The position numbers and the translations under genes are program-made. The notes under the pieces were generated by a model. The model saw only the letters and a list, made by a program, of their open reading frames with translations. It had not been told where the DNA came from and made no database searches. Below are positions 1 through 6,107 of a DNA stretch of 6,362 nucleotides, in pieces (positions within the stretch are counted from its first letter, which is position 1; each line of letters starts with the position of its first letter). The stretch comes from Nitrospirae bacterium GWC2_42_7 (GTDB lineage Bacteria > Nitrospirota > Thermodesulfovibrionia > Thermodesulfovibrionales > UBA6898): the NCBI GenBank assembly GCA_001803645.1, contig MHDW01000078.1, forward strand, positions 615 to 6,976, given 5' to 3'.

Positions 1-391
1 AACCAAGCCATATTTTACCATTCACCACCTTCAAACGAATCAATAATTCGCGGGCTATCATTGTTGGGACAAATCCCTGTGTCAAATGGCCGACCTTATC
101 GTAATTGTTCCTTGTCCCGTTCATCAGTTCCTTTATCCAGTCAAAGAATGGAACTTCTGCATAGGTATAATGCCCGCCAACAAACAAGATCAGGCAATGT
201 ATGCATATCAAAGTATAGGTGAAATTAGTGAACTTGAATTTTTTGTAAGTGAAGAGTAAAACTATAAACCCTACGATGCCGGGAGTTACCTCTAAAACCC
301 ACGTAAAATAATCCTTTGGCCCAATTGCCGACCAGATCAATACGGACAAAAAAACTATTGATAAGAGAATAAGATATTTTTCTTTTTTCAT
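1..391 (-). CDS. DUF2238 (YjdF-like) inner-membrane protein, 3' end cut by window edge
   Basis: The frame is open from an ATG at 391 to base 1 and gives 130 residues without a stop; stops lie just upstream in the same frame. The family (DUF2238, which includes E. coli YjdF) is usually about 200 aa, so roughly 70 C-terminal residues are missing. Hydrophobic segments lie at about residues 6-23, 32-48 and 57-72. The family signatures are clear: LEVTPG (33-38), GGHYTYAEVPFFDW (72-85), RNNYDKVGH (94-102) and QGFVPTMIARELL (105-117). The conserved His, Tyr, Glu and Asp residues in these blocks suggest a metal- or substrate-binding site facing the membrane, but the function of the family is not known to me. 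The start follows a weak GAAG-type ribosome site about 10 bp upstream. The gap to the toxin stop is 87 bp, so co-transcription is possible but not shown. Confidence 0.88.
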   Translation of the reverse strand, partial: MKKEKYLILLSIVFLSVLIWSAIGPKDYFTWVLEVTPGIVGFIVLLFTYKKFKFTNFTYTLICIHCLILFVGGHYTYAEVPFFDWIKELMNGTRNNYDKVGHLTQGFVPTMIARELLIRLKVVNGKIWLG

Positions 392-453
392 TGCTATTTA
401 TCTTCAAATGAGATCATACATGTCGTCATTGGACTTTAGAATATCGCAAATCT

Positions 454-467
454 TGTTGTTAAATGAA
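454..467 (+). repeat. 14-bp direct repeat, left copy flanking the toxin-antitoxin pair
   Basis: The sequence tgttgttaaatgaa is identical to 1060-1073 and in the same orientation. It lies 11 bp beyond the toxin stop codon and overlaps the left copy of the 17-bp inverted repeat by two bases. Similarity stops at both ends of the 14-mer. Confidence 0.7.
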
Positions 468-482
468 ATTATGTCCGCTTAT
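466..482 (-). repeat. 17-bp inverted repeat, left copy, containing the toxin stop codon
   Basis: On the minus strand this reads ataagcggacataattt. The + strand at 997-1013 reads ataagcggatataattt, a match of 16 of 17. The toxin stop codon (TAA, 481-479) lies inside it, so one end of the module coincides with the coding boundary. Confidence 0.7.
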
Positions 483-772
483 AAAATATTTTCTAAAAGG
501 CGTGATCCATGACATATTGCAACTATTTCAATTGTCGCTTCTTTGATACGATAAACAATCCTGTAATTTTCATAGAGCTTTTCTCTTAGATCCTCATCAT
601 TATATTCAGGAACAACGCGGCCGGACTTCGGAAACTGGGGGATAGATTTAACAATTGATAGAACCTTCCTGGCGAAAAGAGTAGCATAATATTTTGAATC
701 TTTTGCTATATACTCACAGATATCCTCAAAATGAGAAGCTGCTCTTGGAGACCATTTTACGCTGTAAGCCAT
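479..772 (-). CDS. Type II toxin of the ParE/RelE superfamily
   Basis: This 97-aa protein is full length for the family. Family landmarks in order are an N-terminal strand followed by WSPRA (residues about 4-11), a helix ending in YIAKDS (21-26), FARKV (33-37), FPKSGRVVPE (47-56), the central NYRIVYRI (69-76) and the C-terminal IEIVAICHGSRLL (81-93). The HG-R-L ending favours the ParE-type (gyrase-directed) branch over mRNA-cleaving RelE, but the sequence alone does not settle the target. Its ATG lies inside the last codons of the antitoxin gene (16-bp overlap) with only a weak GGA upstream, so translation is probably coupled to the antitoxin. The stop codon sits inside a repeat shared with the upstream flank of the pair. 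All family blocks are present and the frame is unbroken, so it looks intact. Confidence 0.92.
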   Translation of the reverse strand: MAYSVKWSPRAASHFEDICEYIAKDSKYYATLFARKVLSIVKSIPQFPKSGRVVPEYNDEDLREKLYENYRIVYRIKEATIEIVAICHGSRLLENIL

Positions 773-945
773 TTTGACATCCGTTTTTCAACTTCTTCGT
801 GAGGAATCCCCTTCCCGTCATCCAATTCTTTCAATCCAGCGTCAACCTGGAGTTTGAAATACAACTCTGCCATAATGTCGTCAATCGAAACTTCTTCCGG
901 CAGAGATTGAATCATCTCAATAACTTTCTGCTTTATCCCAGTCAT
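757..945 (-). CDS. Small antitoxin partner of the ParE/RelE-type toxin
   Basis: This 62-aa, charged, helix-rich protein lies directly upstream of the toxin gene and overlaps it by 16 bp, the usual antitoxin-first order. The N-terminal part (about residues 3-32) is predicted helical and contains LPEEVSIDDIMAELYFK (15-31). The C-terminal part reads DDGKGIPHEEVEKRM (42-56) and then SKWL (57-60). The GKGIPHEEV-type tail is common in small antitoxins paired with ParE/RelE toxins, where the C-terminal region wraps the toxin. I cannot assign it firmly to RelB, ParD or another named family, and no classical ribbon-helix-helix N-terminus is obvious. The start is fixed by a near-perfect ribosome site. 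Such antitoxins normally repress their own promoter; a palindrome over the likely -10 box fits that. Confidence 0.85.
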   Translation of the reverse strand: MTGIKQKVIEMIQSLPEEVSIDDIMAELYFKLQVDAGLKELDDGKGIPHEEVEKRMSKWLTA

Positions 946-950
946 TTAAA

Positions 951-959
951 TCACCTCCT
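951..959 (-). promoter_or_regulatory. Strong Shine-Dalgarno of the antitoxin gene
   Basis: The minus strand reads AGGAGGTGA, complementary to the 16S rRNA tail over nine bases. It ends 5 bp before the ATG at 945 (8 bp from the AGGAGG core). It fixes the antitoxin start and contrasts with the weak site before the toxin, which fits excess antitoxin synthesis. Confidence 0.85.
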
Positions 960-967
960 CAATGTGC

Positions 968-983
968 TTATACAACATTATAA
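968..983 (-). promoter_or_regulatory. Probable -10 region and operator palindrome of the toxin-antitoxin operon
   Basis: The minus strand reads TTATAATGTTGTATAA. It has 5-bp perfect arms (TTATA/TATAA) around a 6-bp centre and contains the consensus -10 hexamer TATAAT (982-977). It lies 23 bp upstream of the antitoxin ATG. No good -35 hexamer is found 16-18 bp further upstream. A palindrome over the -10 box is a typical place for an autorepressing antitoxin to bind. This is inferred from position, and AT-rich palindromes arise easily by chance. Confidence 0.4.
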
Positions 984-996
984 AACAATCCATATA

Positions 997-1013
997 ATAA
1001 GCGGATATAATTT
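997..1013 (+). repeat. 17-bp inverted repeat, right copy
   Basis: The sequence ataagcggatataattt matches the reverse complement of 466-482 at 16 of 17 positions. It lies 51 bp upstream of the antitoxin start and overlaps the left arm of the hairpin at 1003-1058. It occupies the place where a -35 element would be expected, so it may also affect expression of the pair. Confidence 0.7.
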
Positions 1014-1058
1014 ATAAGCTTGCGCCATCCGCCCAAGACACATGGAGCATTATAATCC
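1003..1058. repeat. Imperfect 56-bp hairpin between nuoN and the toxin-antitoxin pair
   Basis: The outer stem pairs 1003-1011 with 1049-1058 (nine pairs, one bulged A at 1054). The inner stem pairs 1022-1028 with 1042-1048 (six of seven pairs, one G-A mismatch). They are separated by a 10-base bulge on one side only, and the loop is 13 bases (1029-1041). No T-run follows on either strand, so it is not a standard terminator. One-sided bulges are reminiscent of folded recombination sites, but see the rejected integron reading. Confidence 0.45.
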
Positions 1059-1059
1059 C

Positions 1060-1073
1060 TGTTGTTAAATGAA
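1060..1073 (+). repeat. 14-bp direct repeat, right copy flanking the toxin-antitoxin pair
   Basis: Identical to 454-467 (tgttgttaaatgaa) in the same orientation. It lies between the hairpin at 1003-1058 and the 3' side of nuoN. Confidence 0.7.
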
Positions 1074-1111
1074 GTCTGCCCTCAGGCACACTCTATTTCA
1101 AACAAGCATAA

Positions 1112-1163
1112 AATAGCCCAAAAAACTGCTATTGTCAATGAATAAAAAACAAGAGTGGTTTTT
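1112..1163 (-). terminator. Possible weak terminator behind nuoN
   Basis: Two AT-rich hairpins follow the nuoN stop on the minus strand. AAAAAC pairs with GTTTTT across a 7-base loop at 1163-1145, within a T6 run. AATAGC pairs with GCTATT across a 10-base loop at 1133-1112 and is followed by TTAT. Neither has a GC-rich stem, so termination here would be inefficient or may need Rho. Position at the end of the nuo operon is the main argument. Confidence 0.3.
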
Positions 1164-2591
1164 CTAAAACGCTGCGACAGCAAGGCGTGCGAAGTTGATA
1201 AACACAGAGGGGAGGACACCGATAAAAAGTACTGCTGCAACAGTTATCGCAAGAGCAAGCCCTATTGCAGGCGATGTTGTCAGTTGCACTGATTCTTTAG
1301 GCTCTTTCATGTACATCAGCATAACGATCCTGAGATAGAAATAAGCTGATATGGCGCTGAATATCACTGCAATTATGACAAGCCATGTATATCCTGCTTC
1401 GATCGCAGACACGAACAAATAGAACTTACCCATGAACCCGGCTGTTGGCGGAATGCCTGTGAGCGAGAACATGAACACAAGCATCAAAGCTGCTGCCAAA
1501 GGATGTGTCTTTGCGAGCCCCTGATAATCAGTGATGTTGTCTCCTTTAAAGCCCTCAGACCTGAGCATTATTACTACTGCAAATGCACCCATGTTCATAA
1601 ATGCATATATCAGCATGTAGTTAAGCACACTTGCCATTCCATCGTTAGTGCCTGCTATTATGCCAAGAAGCATATAGCCTGCATGGGCTATTGATGAATA
1701 AGCGAGCATCCTCTTGATATTGGTCTGTGAAAGCGCAACTATGTTACCGACACCCATTGTGAGTATCGCAATCGGAATAAGGATCGGGGCCCATTCTATT
1801 TTGACTGTGCCGAATGCTGTCAGAAATACCCGTCCCAGAACAGCAAACGCTGCTGCCTTTGGCCCTACAGACATAAAGGCTGTTATTGAGGTTGGCGCGC
1901 CTTCGTATGCGTCAGGAGCCCACATATGAAATGGCACAGCAGCTATCTTAAACGAGAATGCAACCGCAAACATTACCATCGAGAGCATAAGTGCAGGGCT
2001 TGAAGCAAGGCCATTTCCCGCTATATATGCGGATATCGCCTTTAAGTCTGTTGTGCCTGTGAGCCCGTATATCATGGCTGTTCCGTAGAGGAGAAAGGCT
2101 GAGGCGAATGCGCCAAGCAGAAAATACTTCATCGCAGCCTCGTTGGACTTGCGGTCATATCTTATAAATCCTGCAAGAATGTATGTGCTTAAGGCCATAA
2201 GCTCAAGTCCGAGATAAAGGACTATCAGATCTCCGGCAGATGCCATGATCATCATGCCAAGAGTTGAGAAAAGTATAAGGCTGTAGTATTCTCCGAAATT
2301 CACTCTCTCAACAGCAATGTATTTCACAGATATGAGAATTGTAAGAATTACGTTCAGTATGAATATCAGTTTAAAGAACATGCTGTAGCCGTCAGATACG
2401 AACATGCCGTTGAAGGTCGTGCCCATTGTGCCAGGAAGAGTATATGCAACTGCGCCGATGCTTAGTATACTAAGAAATGCAACTGTCTCTTTCCTTTTAA
2501 TAAGAAGGTCTGCCATAAGTATGGCGAGTGCAAGACAGGTCATAACTATCTCTGGCATTACAGGTCCGAGGTCAGGCATTACAAAAGGCAT
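1164..2591 (-). CDS. nuoN: NADH-quinone oxidoreductase subunit N
   Basis: This 475-aa polytopic inner-membrane protein is full length for NuoN and is one of three antiporter-like proton-pump subunits of complex I. Predicted membrane segments run almost throughout. The pump residues known from E. coli NuoN are at matching places: Glu130 in LYLGLE (TM5), Lys215 in FSFKIAAVPFHMW (TM7), Lys245 in SVGPKAA (TM8) and Lys389 in TAGFMGKF (TM12). WAPDAYEGAP (224-233) and NIKRMLAYSSIAHAGYM (291-307) are the classic antiporter-family blocks. The start is supported by GGGAGGG ending 6 bp before the ATG; a second Met at residue 5 is less well placed. A 50-bp gap separates it from nuoM. It appears to be the last nuo gene, followed by weak terminator-like hairpins and a toxin-antitoxin pair. 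Confidence 0.97.
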   Translation of the reverse strand: MPFVMPDLGPVMPEIVMTCLALAILMADLLIKRKETVAFLSILSIGAVAYTLPGTMGTTFNGMFVSDGYSMFFKLIFILNVILTILISVKYIAVERVNFGEYYSLILFSTLGMMIMASAGDLIVLYLGLELMALSTYILAGFIRYDRKSNEAAMKYFLLGAFASAFLLYGTAMIYGLTGTTDLKAISAYIAGNGLASSPALMLSMVMFAVAFSFKIAAVPFHMWAPDAYEGAPTSITAFMSVGPKAAAFAVLGRVFLTAFGTVKIEWAPILIPIAILTMGVGNIVALSQTNIKRMLAYSSIAHAGYMLLGIIAGTNDGMASVLNYMLIYAFMNMGAFAVVIMLRSEGFKGDNITDYQGLAKTHPLAAALMLVFMFSLTGIPPTAGFMGKFYLFVSAIEAGYTWLVIIAVIFSAISAYFYLRIVMLMYMKEPKESVQLTTSPAIGLALAITVAAVLFIGVLPSVFINFARLAVAAF

Positions 2592-2641
2592 TTAAAACCC
2601 TCCCAAATCGCATATATCAGTGTTGTTAATCAGTATTTTTC

Positions 2642-4180
2642 TCATTTTAGGATCTCTATTACATTCTTGGCAGCAGCAACATCCTGAATGCCGGCTGTAT
2701 TTACTCGTTCAAGCAGATGGCGAACTGACTCGTGCATGAATCCGAGGAAAGCGTTCGGATAAATACCTATCCAGAATATAAGGACAACCAACGGAAGAAG
2801 TGTTAAAATTTCCCTGCCATCCATGTCTTTAAGACCAAGGACTTTCTGGTTGGTCTGCATAAAGAAGACCCGTTGATAAAGCAATAGCATATATCCTGCG
2901 CCTATTATTATTCCTGTTGCTGCAAGCACGCCTGCAAGCTGATTTGCCTTGAAGCCTCCGAGTATTATCAGGAACTCTCCGATAAAACCGTTTGTTGCAG
3001 GCAGACCTATTGAGGCCAGAGTAAACACCATAAAAGCTGTCGCATATACAGGCATTACAGATGCAACACCTCCGTAATCAGCTATCTGCCTTGTATGCGT
3101 CCTGTCATATATTATGCCGACGCTGAGGAAGAGAGCGCCGGTCACAATTCCGTGGTTGATCATCTGGAGTATTCCGCCTTCCATTCCCTGCACGTTAAGC
3201 GCAAATATTCCTAAGGTCACAAAACCCATATGGCTTACTGAACTGTAGGCAATAAGCCTTTTCAGGTCTGTCTGGCCAAGGCATATTACAGCTCCGTAAA
3301 TTATCGCTATAACGGATAATGTCATCATAACAGGCGTCATGGCCATTGATGCCTGAGGGAAAAGGGGCAGGGAGAATCTGAGAAAACCATAAGCCCCCAT
3401 TTTGATAAGCACAGCAGCAAGGATAACACTGCCTGCTGTAGGTGCTTCTGTATGAGCGTCAGGCAACCATGTATGTACAGGGAACATCGGCACCTTTACT
3501 GCAAAGGCTGAGAAAAAAGCCCAGAAGAGCCACATCTGCAGTTGGTATGGATAGGTCTTTGTCATGAGCTCAAGTATATTGAATGTATTTCCAGCAGTGA
3601 AATATAGCACGATAATTCCGACCAGCATAAGCACGCTTCCGATCAATGTGTAGAGGAAGAACTTTACAGCAGCATATATCCTGTTCGGCCCGCCCCATAC
3701 ACCAATAAGAAGATACATCGGTATCAGCATCGCTTCCCAGAAGATATAGAACAACATAAAATCCAGAGAGCAGAAAACGCCTATCATCGCACCTTCCAGT
3801 ATAAGTATCGATATGTAAAATTCCTTTACCTTTGTTTTTATGGAATTCCAGGAAACCAGCACGCTCAGAACTGTTATCAAAGTCGAAAGAAGCACAAACA
3901 GGACACTTATGCCGTCAATTCCAAGTATATAGTTAATATTTAAATGCGGTATCCATTCATGTTTTTCACCAAACTGCATAAAGTGGGTTGCCTTGTTAAA
4001 ATTCGTGAATAGTGGAATAGAGATAATGAAGTTGGCTATGCTGACCAACAGACTTATCCGCTTTACCGAGCCCTCCTGAGACCTGTTCACAAAAAGGAGC
4101 ATTATCGCCCCCACAATCGGCAAAAATATAAGTGTGCTTAATATCGGGAATCCTGTATTATTCATTATCATATGTTCCAT
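2642..4180 (-). CDS. nuoM: NADH-quinone oxidoreductase subunit M
   Basis: This 512-aa protein is full length for NuoM, the middle antiporter-like proton-pump subunit of complex I, with about 14 membrane helices. Key residues are present: Glu149 in FYIFWEAMLIPMY (TM5, matching E. coli Glu144), Lys229 in FAVKVPMFPVHTWLP (TM7), Lys260 in AAVLIKMGAYG (TM8) and Glu402 in NGFIGEF (TM12). WLPDAHTEAPTAGS (238-251) and DLKRLIAYSSVSHMGF (305-320) are the antiporter signatures. Glu rather than Lys in TM12 is what distinguishes NuoM from NuoL and NuoN. It starts 6 bp after the nuoL stop; AAGGT overlapping that stop is the likely ribosome site for the ATG at 4180. In-frame Met codons at residues 4 and 6 are alternative starts. 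Confidence 0.98.
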   Translation of the reverse strand: MEHMIMNNTGFPILSTLIFLPIVGAIMLLFVNRSQEGSVKRISLLVSIANFIISIPLFTNFNKATHFMQFGEKHEWIPHLNINYILGIDGISVLFVLLSTLITVLSVLVSWNSIKTKVKEFYISILILEGAMIGVFCSLDFMLFYIFWEAMLIPMYLLIGVWGGPNRIYAAVKFFLYTLIGSVLMLVGIIVLYFTAGNTFNILELMTKTYPYQLQMWLFWAFFSAFAVKVPMFPVHTWLPDAHTEAPTAGSVILAAVLIKMGAYGFLRFSLPLFPQASMAMTPVMMTLSVIAIIYGAVICLGQTDLKRLIAYSSVSHMGFVTLGIFALNVQGMEGGILQMINHGIVTGALFLSVGIIYDRTHTRQIADYGGVASVMPVYATAFMVFTLASIGLPATNGFIGEFLIILGGFKANQLAGVLAATGIIIGAGYMLLLYQRVFFMQTNQKVLGLKDMDGREILTLLPLVVLIFWIGIYPNAFLGFMHESVRHLLERVNTAGIQDVAAAKNVIEILK

Positions 4181-4186
4181 AATCCG

Positions 4187-6103
4187 TTACCTTAGCAGCA
4201 TCAGGGCCACTATAAGCAATACGCCCATTGCCATTATTGTTGCATAGTGTTGCACGACCCCTGTCTGGATCTTCCTGAGAGCCTGACTGAAAGCGCCGAT
4301 AGTATTCGGCACGCCATTTACTATAGCTTCAATTATCTTTGCGTCTGTAATCGCCATAAGCACGTTCTTTGCTGTCCATATTGCAGGCCTGACTATTAAG
4401 AAACTGTAGAATTCATCCACATAATATTTATTCCAAAGGACCCTATATATTGAGCTGAATTGCTTTGCGAGCTTTGGCGGTATATCCGGCCTGAGCAGAT
4501 AAAACCAGACCGCAAGCATTATACCTAAAAATCCTGCTGCTATCGAAATACCCATTACAATAATTTCTTCTGCATGTGTGCCGTGTCCTTCAGGATGTCC
4601 CAAGACCGGTTTCATGAATTCAGTAAAATGAGCTCCTCCGCCGAGGATATGCGGTATCCCGACCCAGCCCGCTGCAACTGCTCCGATGCAAAGAAGCATA
4701 AGAGGTATGGTCATTGTCTTTGGGGATTCATGGAGGTGGTGCTCCTGCTCATGCGTGCCACGGAATTTTCCGTGGAATGTTAGAAATATGAGTCTGAAAG
4801 AATAAAAGGCTGTGAGGAATGCTACGAGCGTTCCTATGAACCATACGAATTTTCCAACAGGGCTAGGTCCTGAATATGCGAGCCATAATATCTCGTCCTT
4901 GCTGAAAAATCCTGCAAAACCCGGGACACCTGAAATGCTTAATGATGCAAGAAGCATTGTGATGTATGTAACAGGCATATATTTTTTGAGACCACCCATT
5001 TTCTGAAGATCGAGTTCTCCTGCCATAGCATGCATAACACTTCCTGCGCAGAGGAAGAGCAGGGCCTTGAAAAATGCGTGTGTATAAAGATGAAATATAC
5101 CTGCTGAATATGCGCCGACACCGCATGCAAGGAACATATACCCAAGCTGACTTACTGTTGAATATGCGATTATCCTTTTTATATCGTTCTGCACAAGGCC
5201 GATTGTTGCTGCAAATAGTGAAGTAATTGCCCCGACCAATGCAACCACTATTAAGGCGGTCTCAGACAGGCTGAAGATAGGACTGCACCTTGCCACAAGG
5301 AACACACCGGCTGTTACCATGGTGGCAGCATGTATAAGGGCGCTGACAGGTGTAGGGCCTTCCATTGCATCAGGCAACCAAACATGAAGAGGAAGCTGTG
5401 CTGATTTCCCGACAGAACCGCAGAAAAGAAGAAGCGCCACTAATGTCATAAGGTGTACTTCAAAGCCAAGGAAATTGATTGTCTGTGTTGCAAAGTTAGC
5501 GGCCTGGCCGAATACAGGGGCATAATCGATAGTCCCGAATGTAAGGAAGATTATGATCACACCCAGGCCAAAACCAAAATCACCGAACCTGTTGACTATA
5601 AAGGCCTTTTTGCCTGCATCAGAGGCAGACTTTTTATCAAAGTAATAGCCGATGAGGAAATATGAGCAAAGGCCCACTCCCTCCCATCCGAAGTAAAGCT
5701 GAAGGAAGTTGTTGGCCATCACAAGCATCAGCATGCAGAAAGTAAAGAGGCTGAGATATGCAAAGAACCTGTAATAGCCTTTATCTCCATGCATGTATCC
5801 AACTGAATAGATATGTATAAGGGTACTGCATGTTGTCACAACTATAAGCATCACTGCTGTGAGTTCATCTATCAGAAACCCTACAGAAACCTTGAAATTG
5901 CCAGATACTATCCACGAATAAAGGTCCTGATTCAGCGTCTTGCCTGACATGACATCAAAGAGTGTTAAAACAGCAAAGACCCATGAGCCGGCAACAGCAA
6001 GGATAGATACCCAGTGGGCCTTTTCCTTAAGATCCTTCCCAAGCAGGATATTTATCAGGAAAGCCCCTAAAGGCAGAAATGGTATAAACAGATAGTTGTT
6101 CAT
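4187..6103 (-). CDS. nuoL: NADH-quinone oxidoreductase subunit L
   Basis: This 638-aa protein is full length for NuoL, the distal antiporter-like proton-pump subunit of complex I. The core carries Glu141 in FGWEGVGLCSYFLIGY (TM5), Asp175 in NRFGDFG, Lys233 in SVGKSAQLPLHVWLPDAMEG (TM7), His258 in SALIHAATM (TM8), His338, His342 and Lys346 in FHLYTHAFFKALLF, and Lys402 in GFFSKDEI (TM12). These match the E. coli residues Glu144, Asp178, Lys229, His254, His334, His338, Lys342 and Lys399. The C-terminal extension holds NKYYVDEFYSFLIVRP (558-573), the start of the long lateral helix that runs along NuoM and NuoN, and a final membrane helix at about 620-637. Histidine-rich loops lie at 444-458 and 485-510. 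It starts 4 bp after the nuoK stop, with AAGGGA from the end of nuoK as ribosome site. Confidence 0.98.
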   Translation of the reverse strand: MNNYLFIPFLPLGAFLINILLGKDLKEKAHWVSILAVAGSWVFAVLTLFDVMSGKTLNQDLYSWIVSGNFKVSVGFLIDELTAVMLIVVTTCSTLIHIYSVGYMHGDKGYYRFFAYLSLFTFCMLMLVMANNFLQLYFGWEGVGLCSYFLIGYYFDKKSASDAGKKAFIVNRFGDFGFGLGVIIIFLTFGTIDYAPVFGQAANFATQTINFLGFEVHLMTLVALLLFCGSVGKSAQLPLHVWLPDAMEGPTPVSALIHAATMVTAGVFLVARCSPIFSLSETALIVVALVGAITSLFAATIGLVQNDIKRIIAYSTVSQLGYMFLACGVGAYSAGIFHLYTHAFFKALLFLCAGSVMHAMAGELDLQKMGGLKKYMPVTYITMLLASLSISGVPGFAGFFSKDEILWLAYSGPSPVGKFVWFIGTLVAFLTAFYSFRLIFLTFHGKFRGTHEQEHHLHESPKTMTIPLMLLCIGAVAAGWVGIPHILGGGAHFTEFMKPVLGHPEGHGTHAEEIIVMGISIAAGFLGIMLAVWFYLLRPDIPPKLAKQFSSIYRVLWNKYYVDEFYSFLIVRPAIWTAKNVLMAITDAKIIEAIVNGVPNTIGAFSQALRKIQTGVVQHYATIMAMGVLLIVALMLLR

Positions 6104-6107
6104 ATCC

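Noticed and set aside
225..407. A 60-aa minus-strand frame as a separate small gene.
   Set aside because: It overlaps the DUF2238 frame on the same strand in another phase and resembles no family, whereas the DUF2238 frame has clear conserved blocks.
444..510. Histidine-rich stretches of NuoL (residues 444-458 and 485-510, protein numbering) as a metal-binding insertion.
   Set aside because: Histidine-rich loops at this place are common in bacterial NuoL proteins and the protein length is ordinary.
799..1017. A 72-aa plus-strand frame across the antitoxin gene and its promoter.
   Set aside because: It is antisense to the antitoxin, runs through its ribosome site and promoter, and has no recognisable domain or ribosome site.
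454..1070. Integron gene cassette: GTTAAAT at 458-464 and 1064-1070 fits the GTTRRRY core, with a bulged hairpin upstream of the right copy.
   Set aside because: No matching RYYYAAC partner is found at the other foot of the hairpin, there is no integrase or cassette array in view, and the core motif is short and degenerate. An attC covariance-model search would settle it.
2621..2630. tgttgttaat in the nuoM-nuoN gap as a third copy of the flanking repeat.
   Set aside because: Only nine bases match the 14-mer and the context differs; chance is a sufficient explanation.
4863..5145. Two minus-strand frames (4863-5126 and 4939-5145) inside nuoL in other phases.
   Set aside because: Cysteine- and histidine-rich translations of out-of-phase nuoL sequence with no ribosome site; shadows of nuoL.
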